A DNA stretch of 64,000 bases from an uncultured Eubacteriales bacterium (GTDB taxonomy: Bacteria > Bacillota > Clostridia > Christensenellales > UBA1242), in the NCBI GenBank assembly GCA_900551855.1, contig URXM01000001.1:202734-266733 (forward strand), written 5' to 3'. Below, in pieces: positions 1-9,404 of the stretch. Each line of letters opens with the position of its first letter. Positions within the stretch are counted from its first letter, which is position 1. Below the pieces are notes generated by a model that did no database searches, was not told the DNA's origin, and saw only the letters and a list, made by a program, of their open reading frames with translations. A program made the translations under genes and the position numbers.

Positions 1-3000
1 GATATAAATTGCAGTATTATTGCAGGTGCAACTTCTGTTCTTGTTGATGAAAATTATAATGGAAGTTATTTCTATCTTGACTATAGTGGCGGAAAACAAA
101 ATTTTGATTTGCAAATCTATGCGGATCACTCATTCCAATATTCTACATATACTTTCCTTAGTGGTGTTGATGTTTTGGATATTGACACAAATGACGACAA
201 TCCTTATACAGAAGTAGGCGACAGATATTATATCAATCTTTCTTTAACACCAAAACTCACAGGCATTGGACTTTATAGAGTCTACCTTGACAACGGTATG
301 CCTATTGAGTTGACTTTCAATGTTGTAAAGACTTTGTCTTCTGATACAACAAGTATTCAACTTACAAATTCTGGAAATGAAGCTGTCACTGAAGCTTATT
401 ATAGTGTTGAAGATGGGGCAGATTTTGATAATACTTTGAATATTGAAATCTTGAATCCTTCTACTAAATCAGGTATAACTTTTGGAAATGTTGCACAATT
501 TACTATTACTGCAAACGTAAATTCTGATGGAATTAAGTATGTTCCAAATGAAAATGGTTATGTTGCAATTTCAAAGGTAAATGATTATTACAGAATTTCT
601 ACTTTAGACAATGGAATGACAAAAATTACATTTACTTTGTCCGGTTTTGAAATTGAAGATTTTAGAACTAGAGCAAAAGAAATTAAGCTTTATGTAAATG
701 TAAGTTCTTATTCTTTGATAGATGAATTTTATATGAGAAATGGTGACGACTATGCTTTAAACAACACCGTTTATTATGTTATAGGTGGAGGAAATTTGCA
801 GAAAGAAAATGAATCTGTGACCTTGACACCTGTTGCAAACTACTCTGATTCTATGAATTTCTATCAATATTTCTATTCTCAAGAAGCATTTGTTGATATT
901 TTTGAGAACGCAAAGAAAAACAATAATGTTGAAACAGAAGAATTGTATGACTATGTTTTAAGCAGTGATCAAATATATACAGAAATTGTTTATGAAAAAT
1001 ATAGCAGAAAATTTATTTATTTCTATGCTCAATACATTTATTCTTACAACGGAAATAGCTCTTATTCAACTGCTATTACTACAACAGAAGTTAAAGTCAC
1101 AAAAACTTATGTTGAAAATGGACAGGTAAAAACAGAGATAAAGAATATTATTCTTCAGCTTGAAAGTGGACTAATTTTCTCAGCTAGTGATTTTGAATAT
1201 ATTGACAGAAATGAAATTGGTGATGTGCTTGCAACTTATACAGTCGAATTCTCAAATGTATATTCTGTAGGACTTAATGGTAATTTTGATGTTGATTCAT
1301 TTACTTATACAAACAGTTTGCCATCTGAATATAGTATTTCTTTGAGTGCAAATCTTAGACAAAGAAATTCAACTATGAAATATGATTGCAAGATTCAAAC
1401 AAGTTTGTATCAATCTGTTGAAGGTATTTCTTTGACAACAAGTTTGTCACAATTAAACTTCTCTAACAGCAATCTCAATTATAGTTTGGGAGTTTACACT
1501 TATCCAACAACTTCTACAAACAAGAGTGTTAGAGTGGAATTTATTAGAACAAATGGCAATCCTTATGTAAACATGGTTGAATGGGAGATTGAAAACACTG
1601 ACAGTGAAAATGGTGTTTATACAATCAATCTTTCTTGTGAAGATTTCTTTAATGAAAACAGAAACAATATTGTAAACATTGAAGATTATTTGACTGGTAG
1701 AATTTATATCTATCCATCAGAATGGGGTGATTCTTATACATCTATTGATGCTAGTTTGCAACCTATTGTAATTGATGTTCAATATAGAAATGGTTCTAAA
1801 GCAAACCCATATTTGTTGGAGACTGCAGAAGATGTTGTAAACATAAATGCAAATGAAACAACTTTGAAGAGTCATTATGAAATTTCAACTGTGATTGATA
1901 TGTCTGCAGTTAAAAACTTTGTCCCTATTGGAATTTTGAATGTCAATGGTAAAAATGTCCTTTATGGATTTAGCGGTTCTATTATTGGTACAAATTCTCA
2001 AGCAGCAATCACAAACATTGCTGTGTCTGAAAATAATTTCTCTGCAAAAGTAGAGAAAGAAACAGTAAGTGGAACTTTTGATATCCTTTATGCCGGACTT
2101 TTTGCACAGATAAACAGTTCTTATAAACTTGATGAAGATGATCCTTTGTCTGAAGTTATTACTCCAAAAATTGAAAATGTTTCTTTCTCAGGAAAGTTTG
2201 AATTGAATGCAGATTCAAGAGCTTATGTAAGTCTTTTGACAGCTGTAAACAGGGGCGAACTTGTCAATGTTGGAGTTAAAATAAACGAATCTAACATTAA
2301 CATGAATTTGAAAGATAGTGCTTTGTATTATGGGGCAGTTGCAGCAGTAAACTATGGAAACATCATACAAGACTTTACCAAATATGACGGCACTGGATAC
2401 AATTATAAAGTTTATAATGATAGTCAAATTTATGTTGATGGAAACGGAAATGATTATATATTAGATGATTCTAATACAAAAGTTTATGTTGATAAAGAAA
2501 AATATGCTATTGATGAAAACGGCAATAGAATTAAGTATGATGAAGATGGAAATGTTTTATTGAGCAGTAGAGATTATACTGGTCAAAATACAAAAAATCT
2601 TGCTTATTATTATGGTTTTGTAAACATCAATTCTGTTCCATCTGAAATTTATGCGGGCGGAATTGTTGGCGCTTCTTCAGGTGTTGTTGAAAGAGTTTCT
2701 TCTTCACTTTTGAAGCTTTATGGATATTCAGCTTATTCGGCTTATACTTTGATTTCTGTAACCGAAAAAAATAATTCTGTTGATTATCACTATGCGTATG
2801 TTGGTGGAGCAGTTGGTGTAGCTACATACAACGCTGGCACTTCTAGCATCTCTGGCTATTTGATTGATTTGGACACTCCAAACTCTGGAAATACAATTTC
2901 AAATCTTCTTGTTGGAGGAGAAATTAACACTTCTACTTTGTCTAACCATATAGATGCTGCTGGTGGTATTGTCGGTTTTGTTGATACTTTGGAAGTGGCA

Positions 3001-6000
3001 ACAATTGATGTTATCAACAACACTTCAAGAGTGTTTGTTAGAGCAAAAGAATATGCTGGTGGAATCGCTGGATATGATACTTATGCTGAAGATTATGGAA
3101 ATTACACAAACTTTGGCACAGGAAATGTTATTGAAGCGGTTGATGATGGCAGAAACAATTTCTATGCATCAATGATTATCAAATATAAGACTTTAGAAAA
3201 TTTGCCTGCTGATACCACTATTGCTAAAAACTCCTTCTTTGCTGTTGGAAACTCTACAAGAAATGGAAGAAGTTATGCAACATTCAACTTTGCAGTTTAC
3301 ACATATTTGAAAAGAAATTATACTCAAGTTGATAAAGATGATTTGGTTTCTACAAATTCTTCTTCTGTGACAAACTATTATGGCGACTATATTATTCTTA
3401 ATATAAGCAATAATGAAGTTCACATAAACAATTCTTATACTTTTGAATTTAAAGAAGTAAATCTTAATTTGGAAGAAAGTGAATATGCCATGACACAAAA
3501 TGGCAAAGACAACATTGATGTTAGCGTTTATTTCTTATATTATTTCTCTGTTCAAGGCAGACTTAATGAAGATGGTTATGCTGGTGCACAAGATGAAATT
3601 GAAGATTTAAACTTTATCACTCCAAATTCTGACTTCTATCCTTTCTCTTTGGGTAGTCAAGATGTAAACATTTCTTCAACCAATTCAAACATATTGTCTG
3701 TTGATGTAAATGGGAATCTTACAGTAAAAGGAACAGGTCTTGCAACAATCACTCTTACAAGCATTTTGAATGTTGTTCAATCAAGAGTTATCTACATTTA
3801 TATAGTAAATTATTTTGATAAAGATGTTTCTTCTTCTATTTTCTATACAAGTGGAAATGTCAATGGTGTGTCTATAAGTGACGAAAGTAATCTTTACATT
3901 TATGGAAATTCAAGCAGCAACATCTATACTGTTCCTACTTACAACTTAAGGGATGGAAAAACATATAATGGTGACAGTTTTACTGTTACAAAAGAAGGGG
4001 TGCTTAATTATAAGAATGTAAGTTATAATCTTACGAAAAACACTCAAGTTGCTGTTTCTTCTGTTGACAAAACAGAGTATATCAAAACATCTGATACTTC
4101 TATTGTAGATGGCAAAGAATATTTTGTTTATGATGAAGAAACGGGAGTTTACACTCTTGTTGCTGAACCTGTCGTTGAAGATATTGGAAATTATTACGAA
4201 CAACAATATTATTCTTCAGTGCAAATCAACAAACAAACAATTGTGTTCTTTAAAGACAAAACAAAATATCCTGCAGATGGCGACATAGATGAATATACAA
4301 TGACACCAATGTTGAAAGTTGTTATTCAAGTAGGTGATGAGAAATATGAGTTCTATTATGAACTTGAAAATTCTACAATCAATTTCAATGTTGTTTATAA
4401 AGAAACTGCTACATCAATAAGAACGAATTCTAAGTTCTATTCTATGCAGACAAACAACACATTTAAAGATACTATTACTGTTGTTTCAACAAACAAAAAT
4501 GAAATGGTGTTCTATGATATCTTTTACAATGGTGTATCTGTTCAAAACAGATTGCCAAATGATCTTACACAATTTGACACTGCTTCAAATCGTGAAGAAG
4601 CTTGGCTTAATTATATGAACACAATGAACAATCAAAAAGATTTGTTTGACATTCAATTCTCAAGAGTTGGAGAAAATGTGTTTGAATTTAATTGTCAAAT
4701 CAATGTCAACAGCGACAAATTTTTAAACAGATTTGAAGAAGATATTTATGGAGAATATACAGTTTATCTTTATTGCAATGAATTGACTGAAGGTGTTTCT
4801 TATTCATTTAAGCTTATGCTTGATGAAGCAGAAATAAATTATATAAGCATCAATAACTATTCAAATTACAGAGATGTTTCTGTTTCAGATGAGGTTGTTG
4901 TACCTTCTCAAAGAGGTATGTTGGAAATCTCTATCGATCCTGTTGAAGCAGTTTTTGAAGAATTTTCTATTAAAAACAATGCTATAAATTATAATGATGG
5001 TGCAACAGAAGCGATCTTTACTTTCGCTTATGAAAAGATAAACGAAAATGCAAGCAAAGAATATGTTTTGCTTCAAACATTTGGAAGATTTGTCGATGGT
5101 ACATTTAGTTTTACTTACAAAGAAATGACAGATTTGTTCGCTTCTTTAAATGCTCAATTTGAAGATGAAAACGCTTCTGTAAATTACACTGGAAAAGTTT
5201 ATATTTCTTACTATATGCCTTCAAACAATGTTGATGACAGTGCAGATGTTGGATTTGATGTTTCTGTAACTTACGGAAATGAAGGTCAATACTCAATGGA
5301 TTCAACAATTTTGCTCAAGACAAAACTTGGTAGTTATGCAAAGCTTACATTTGCTGACAAGGAAGATTTGGGCGGAGTATATTATGTTGCTCGTGGCTTA
5401 TCTTACAATTTGAATTTGAGCTATTATGGTTTTAGTGAAGATCAAATCACTATCACTTCAACAAACGACTTTGTTGCAGATGTTTCTAATGTTGGTGGAA
5501 ATTATGTTTTGAATGTGACATCAGAAAGCATCAACTACTCTAATGATATTGGATACAAAATTGAAATCAATACTGTGGCTTCAAAGGTTGTTGATAATGT
5601 TTTGATAACTACAACAGATACTTTGACTTTGTATGTGATGGAATATGTTTTGAATTATGTCTATGTAGATGGAGTTTACGAAGATATAGTTAAAGGCATG
5701 GAAGATGGCATTATTTCTGATGCTATTGGAAATCCATACACTCTTGAATTTGCAATTAGAGATTTCATGGAATATGACAGTTCTAATGCAGTTGTAAACA
5801 AAGAAGTTGAAGACTTTATTTCTGAAATGACTCAAAATATTAAATGGACTGTTTACTTGAATGACAATCCTACAGAACTTGCTCAAAACAAGACAATCAG
5901 AACAGATTATTATTCAATCAATTCTTATGTTGTCACACCACTTAGAATTTATGATGCGGAAAGTGACATTTATCATTTCTCTGCAAGTGCAAACTATAGC

Positions 6001-9000
6001 ATGAGAAATGGGTTGTATTATTACAGTGATGTTTCAACAAATTCAAATCCTATTTATACAGAATTCTCATTTGATGTTCATCAACAGAGCACAGAGGACA
6101 GCCCAATCCCTATTGAAAATTATGAAGAGTTTATTGACATGCAAGATGGGGAATGGTATATCTTGTTGAATGATATTACTTTGCCTGGAAATGAATCTGC
6201 TGCAGTCAGTGGAATAGAACAATTCTCACCAATTACTGCAAACATTGCTGGACTTGATGGAAATGGTTATGCATTGGAAATGGCAGGTACATATTCTTAT
6301 GATACTATCTCAGATTTTGGTGTTTTTGCTTCTGTTTCTGAAAATACTGTTTTGCAAAATGTCACTGTCACATTGACAAATGATGTTGTTATAAAACTTT
6401 CTTCTTCAACATTTAATGTTGGACTATTGGCTTCTACAAACAATGGTATAATCACCAATTGTCTTGTTGATAGTTCTACAGGAAGTGAAGGTTTGTCTGT
6501 CGTTTGTTTGACAACAGCACAAAATTCTTATGTTGCAGGTTTGGTATCAAACAACACAGGGCACATAACCAATTCTCGTTCGAAAATAAACATTTTCGCA
6601 AATGTTAATTTGGCAGGATTTGTTGGACAAAACTCAGGAATTATTTCAAGTTCTTATTATTCAAGCTCTACACTTAAAAATCAAACAAATACAACAAGTG
6701 AATATACTGCTGGATTTGTTGTTTTGAACAGTGGAGAAATTCACACTTCTTATGTAAGTGGAGAGATGACAAGCAACTTGATGTTCTATTATGGTGAAGA
6801 AAATTCAATTCAATCAAACAACAATATTACAGGTTTTGTTTATACAAACAATGGTAGCGTTGAAGATTGTTATTCAAACATTACTCTTCGTCAAAGTGGG
6901 GCGTTTGCTTCTGGATTTGTATTTGAAAACACAGGAAATATTGCTAGATGTTTCTCAACAAGTGTTTTGGAAAGTGAACAGACCTCAAATTATGGTTTCG
7001 CTAGATACAACAGTGATGAAAAAGCGGTTATTGATGATTGCTATTACCTTTCACAATCCAATGTAAGAGTTTCTGACAGTCAAACCGTTGACATAAATGT
7101 AAGTATTGGCGAAATTGTATTGGATGAAAAAACAGACATTTCTCCTCTTAACACTTATCAATTTGGAAAAGGTGGTCTTGAAGAATTCTTCTCTTCTTAT
7201 GTTGTTGCGGAAGGTAGAGATATTAGTTCTGTATGGTTCTATAATGAAAATGCTTCTGATTTGAGCAACTTCAACGGTTCTGTGTTTAACACTGGAAGGT
7301 TGGAACTTGTCGCTCCAAATATCGTTGCTTTCTCTCAAAGAGAGCTTGACAGAATTGAAACTGTTGTTGACAGTGCGACTGGAGCAACTTCAGCAAAATA
7401 CATTTACACTTATACATCAAACAGCAATCCTCTTGGAAGTGTTTATAATCCAATTTTGATCAGTGATGCCGAAACTATGGAAAATTATATTTTGCAAGAA
7501 AACAACACTGCAAATTATAACTATTCATATTACAGATTGATTTCTGATATAGATTATTCAGAATATTTGTATAACAGCAAATTGTATACAACAAAGTTTA
7601 TGGGATATATAGAAGGAAACTTCATGTCTGTTTCTGGCATGGCGTTGGTTTCTAGCGAAGCAATGACTTCTGCCGGAATGTTTGCAGAACTTGGAAGCAG
7701 TTCTATCCTTGACGCTGTCGGAACAATTATGAACTTTGACTTCAATCCTCAATCAATTTCTTTCGCAAACACAGATGTAGTTGGTGCTTTGGTTGGAAAG
7801 GTTGATAATGGAAAAATTTATAATGTAAATCTGACAAAGAACAATACTCAACAAACAATCGTAAATGGTAAGAATATTGTCGGAGGGGCTGTTGGTCTTG
7901 CGATAGGCAAATATGATATACAGAATTTGTACTCTCAATACAGTGCAAAAGCTAGATATCAATCAGCTTCAAACAACTTCAATTCAAATGTTGTTGTTTA
8001 TTCATCTTATTCTTTTGCTGGCTCTTTGATTGGTGTTGTGAGTGGCACAGGAAGAGTTTACAACAGTGTCACAGATATTGCAGTGTCAGTCTTGGCTGAT
8101 AAGGCGGGCTTGTTGTTTGGACTTATTGATCAAAATGCAAATGTTGAAAAAGTTTATCTTCAAATGCAAAGTGGTATGATTGTAAACGCATATTCTTATG
8201 GCGGACTTGTTGTTGGTGAGTCTAAAGGTATAGTTGAAGATGTCACAGTTGTTGGGTTGGCTGGAAGTGAAAACTTTGAAGGATTCAAAAAAGTTCCTTC
8301 AATGCCAACTGCTTTGGGAGGTTATGCTGGCCTTATTAGCGGAGGTATAATTTCTGATGTTGATATTTCTCAATCAATATCTGTAAGCAACCAAAGTGCA
8401 AGTGATGGTGTCAAGTATATTGGTGGCCTCGGAGGAATGGTTACTGGTGCTACAGAGATTTCAAATGTGACAATCAATGCAAATCTTACAGGATTTATGT
8501 ATGTGGGTGGTTTGATTGGATATTTGAATGTTCCATCAAATACTGTTTACTTCACTGATATCAATGTTAGTTCAAATATGTATGTCTATGGACACAGATT
8601 GGTTGAAGCGGGAATAGGCGGTCTTGTTGGTTATGTTGGAGAAAATTCAATCGTTAGTTTGGATTCTTCAGCTGTTGACGACAAAGGAGATACTTTCAAT
8701 ACAAACACATTTAAGGTTTCTGCAAACTCTACTGTTTATTTGTATGGTTCTAATATAGAAATCTATGCTGGTGGTATTGTTGGTGTAAACAAGAGTAATC
8801 TTTCTCACTCTGTTTTGAACACTGATATTTATCTTACTGGTTATAATCAGGCGTTTGATATGTCTCAAACTTATACAAACAAAGCATTGAGTGCAGTTGT
8901 TGAAAAAGATGGAAATACTGGTGTGGTAGATTTACAAATTGACAAGGTTGAAAATGGTGACGAAGTATATCAAACAATTTTGGCTACATCTTTAACTTCT

Positions 9001-9129
9001 ACTAATACAAAGTACTATTGCAACATTTCATTTGAGACTGCTGATCCTACAGAAAAATCAGGTTCTTCATCTTATTTGAGATTGAATCTGTATGGCAAGG
9101 TATGTATGCCAGAAGATTTAAGCATTTAA
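1..9129 (+). CDS. Giant GLUG-repeat / Ig-like surface protein (5' end outside window)
   Basis: The frame is open from base 1, so the gene begins left of the window; more than 3040 codons are present. The protein is rich in Asn, Ser, Thr, Tyr and Gly. Blocks of GLUG-type motifs, of the form (A/G)G-(I/L/A)-(V/A)-G followed by a turn and a beta strand, cluster around codons 880-1035, 2140-2330 and 2590-2935, for example YAGGIAGY and AAGGIVGFV. A bacterial Ig-like group 2 (Big_2) domain lies around codons 1215-1270, with the typical VDVNGNLTVKGTGLATIT pattern. Such repeats form beta-helical or beta-sandwich stalks on secreted adhesins. The C-terminus ends in PEDLSI with no LPxTG motif and no hydrophobic anchor, so attachment must come from the unseen N-terminus, or the protein is released. 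The ligand cannot be told. The gene ends at its own terminator and is not linked to rpoB. Confidence 0.85.
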   Translation, partial: DINCSIIAGATSVLVDENYNGSYFYLDYSGGKQNFDLQIYADHSFQYSTYTFLSGVDVLDIDTNDDNPYTEVGDRYYINLSLTPKLTGIGLYRVYLDNGMPIELTFNVVKTLSSDTTSIQLTNSGNEAVTEAYYSVEDGADFDNTLNIEILNPSTKSGITFGNVAQFTITANVNSDGIKYVPNENGYVAISKVNDYYRISTLDNGMTKITFTLSGFEIEDFRTRAKEIKLYVNVSSYSLIDEFYMRNGDDYALNNTVYYVIGGGNLQKENESVTLTPVANYSDSMNFYQYFYSQEAFVDIFENAKKNNNVETEELYDYVLSSDQIYTEIVYEKYSRKFIYFYAQYIYSYNGNSSYSTAITTTEVKVTKTYVENGQVKTEIKNIILQLESGLIFSASDFEYIDRNEIGDVLATYTVEFSNVYSVGLNGNFDVDSFTYTNSLPSEYSISLSANLRQRNSTMKYDCKIQTSLYQSVEGISLTTSLSQLNFSNSNLNYSLGVYTYPTTSTNKSVRVEFIRTNGNPYVNMVEWEIENTDSENGVYTINLSCEDFFNENRNNIVNIEDYLTGRIYIYPSEWGDSYTSIDASLQPIVIDVQYRNGSKANPYLLETAEDVVNINANETTLKSHYEISTVIDMSAVKNFVPIGILNVNGKNVLYGFSGSIIGTNSQAAITNIAVSENNFSAKVEKETVSGTFDILYAGLFAQINSSYKLDEDDPLSEVITPKIENVSFSGKFELNADSRAYVSLLTAVNRGELVNVGVKINESNINMNLKDSALYYGAVAAVNYGNIIQDFTKYDGTGYNYKVYNDSQIYVDGNGNDYILDDSNTKVYVDKEKYAIDENGNRIKYDEDGNVLLSSRDYTGQNTKNLAYYYGFVNINSVPSEIYAGGIVGASSGVVERVSSSLLKLYGYSAYSAYTLISVTEKNNSVDYHYAYVGGAVGVATYNAGTSSISGYLIDLDTPNSGNTISNLLVGGEINTSTLSNHIDAAGGIVGFVDTLEVATIDVINNTSRVFVRAKEYAGGIAGYDTYAEDYGNYTNFGTGNVIEAVDDGRNNFYASMIIKYKTLENLPADTTIAKNSFFAVGNSTRNGRSYATFNFAVYTYLKRNYTQVDKDDLVSTNSSSVTNYYGDYIILNISNNEVHINNSYTFEFKEVNLNLEESEYAMTQNGKDNIDVSVYFLYYFSVQGRLNEDGYAGAQDEIEDLNFITPNSDFYPFSLGSQDVNISSTNSNILSVDVNGNLTVKGTGLATITLTSILNVVQSRVIYIYIVNYFDKDVSSSIFYTSGNVNGVSISDESNLYIYGNSSSNIYTVPTYNLRDGKTYNGDSFTVTKEGVLNYKNVSYNLTKNTQVAVSSVDKTEYIKTSDTSIVDGKEYFVYDEETGVYTLVAEPVVEDIGNYYEQQYYSSVQINKQTIVFFKDKTKYPADGDIDEYTMTPMLKVVIQVGDEKYEFYYELENSTINFNVVYKETATSIRTNSKFYSMQTNNTFKDTITVVSTNKNEMVFYDIFYNGVSVQNRLPNDLTQFDTASNREEAWLNYMNTMNNQKDLFDIQFSRVGENVFEFNCQINVNSDKFLNRFEEDIYGEYTVYLYCNELTEGVSYSFKLMLDEAEINYISINNYSNYRDVSVSDEVVVPSQRGMLEISIDPVEAVFEEFSIKNNAINYNDGATEAIFTFAYEKINENASKEYVLLQTFGRFVDGTFSFTYKEMTDLFASLNAQFEDENASVNYTGKVYISYYMPSNNVDDSADVGFDVSVTYGNEGQYSMDSTILLKTKLGSYAKLTFADKEDLGGVYYVARGLSYNLNLSYYGFSEDQITITSTNDFVADVSNVGGNYVLNVTSESINYSNDIGYKIEINTVASKVVDNVLITTTDTLTLYVMEYVLNYVYVDGVYEDIVKGMEDGIISDAIGNPYTLEFAIRDFMEYDSSNAVVNKEVEDFISEMTQNIKWTVYLNDNPTELAQNKTIRTDYYSINSYVVTPLRIYDAESDIYHFSASANYSMRNGLYYYSDVSTNSNPIYTEFSFDVHQQSTEDSPIPIENYEEFIDMQDGEWYILLNDITLPGNESAAVSGIEQFSPITANIAGLDGNGYALEMAGTYSYDTISDFGVFASVSENTVLQNVTVTLTNDVVIKLSSSTFNVGLLASTNNGIITNCLVDSSTGSEGLSVVCLTTAQNSYVAGLVSNNTGHITNSRSKINIFANVNLAGFVGQNSGIISSSYYSSSTLKNQTNTTSEYTAGFVVLNSGEIHTSYVSGEMTSNLMFYYGEENSIQSNNNITGFVYTNNGSVEDCYSNITLRQSGAFASGFVFENTGNIARCFSTSVLESEQTSNYGFARYNSDEKAVIDDCYYLSQSNVRVSDSQTVDINVSIGEIVLDEKTDISPLNTYQFGKGGLEEFFSSYVVAEGRDISSVWFYNENASDLSNFNGSVFNTGRLELVAPNIVAFSQRELDRIETVVDSATGATSAKYIYTYTSNSNPLGSVYNPILISDAETMENYILQENNTANYNYSYYRLISDIDYSEYLYNSKLYTTKFMGYIEGNFMSVSGMALVSSEAMTSAGMFAELGSSSILDAVGTIMNFDFNPQSISFANTDVVGALVGKVDNGKIYNVNLTKNNTQQTIVNGKNIVGGAVGLAIGKYDIQNLYSQYSAKARYQSASNNFNSNVVVYSSYSFAGSLIGVVSGTGRVYNSVTDIAVSVLADKAGLLFGLIDQNANVEKVYLQMQSGMIVNAYSYGGLVVGESKGIVEDVTVVGLAGSENFEGFKKVPSMPTALGGYAGLISGGIISDVDISQSISVSNQSASDGVKYIGGLGGMVTGATEISNVTINANLTGFMYVGGLIGYLNVPSNTVYFTDINVSSNMYVYGHRLVEAGIGGLVGYVGENSIVSLDSSAVDDKGDTFNTNTFKVSANSTVYLYGSNIEIYAGGIVGVNKSNLSHSVLNTDIYLTGYNQAFDMSQTYTNKALSAVVEKDGNTGVVDLQIDKVENGDEVYQTILATSLTSTNTKYYCNISFETADPTEKSGSSSYLRLNLYGKVCMPEDLSI

Positions 9130-9157
9130 AAAAGGAAGCTTCGGCTTCTTTTTTTAT
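9130..9157 (+). terminator. Intrinsic terminator of the giant surface protein gene
   Basis: GAAGC (9135-9139), a TTCG tetraloop and GCTTC (9144-9148) are followed by a run of seven T. It starts directly after the stop codon. Confidence 0.9.
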
Positions 9158-9256
9158 TTTTAAAGATTTACTGATTTTTATAAAATTTAGTTGATTAAAT
9201 TTTGTTTTATGTGATATAATTTTCATGTAAAAAAATTAAAAAATATAAAAAATCTA

Positions 9257-9285
9257 TTGACTTTATCATGCTGAATTGCTATAAT
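9257..9285 (+). promoter_or_regulatory. Sigma-A promoter of rpoB
   Basis: TTGACT (9257-9262), a 17-bp spacer and a perfect TATAAT (9280-9285), with a TGC extended -10 at 9277-9279. The leader to the rpoB ATG is about 113 nt. Confidence 0.85.
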
Positions 9286-9342
9286 TAAGTGGTTAGTTGG
9301 CGTAATGTTGAAGAATTTTTACCATTTTTAACTTAAAAATTA

Positions 9343-9384
9343 GGGAATAAGGAGGTTTTTCGGCCCCCATATTCCTTTTTTTTT
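9343..9384 (+). terminator. Hairpin and U-run in the rpoB leader (attenuator candidate)
   Basis: GGAATA (9344-9349) pairs with TATTCC (9370-9375). GG/CC pairs inside the stem surround a TTTTTCG loop, and nine T follow. The element lies between the rpoB promoter and the rpoB SD GAGGAG (9393-9398), so any rpoB transcript must read through it. In other Bacillota a read-through terminator is common just before rpoB, between rplL and rpoB. Here rplL is absent. Confidence 0.7.
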
Positions 9385-9404
9385 AATTTTTAGAGGAGTG
9401 TATT

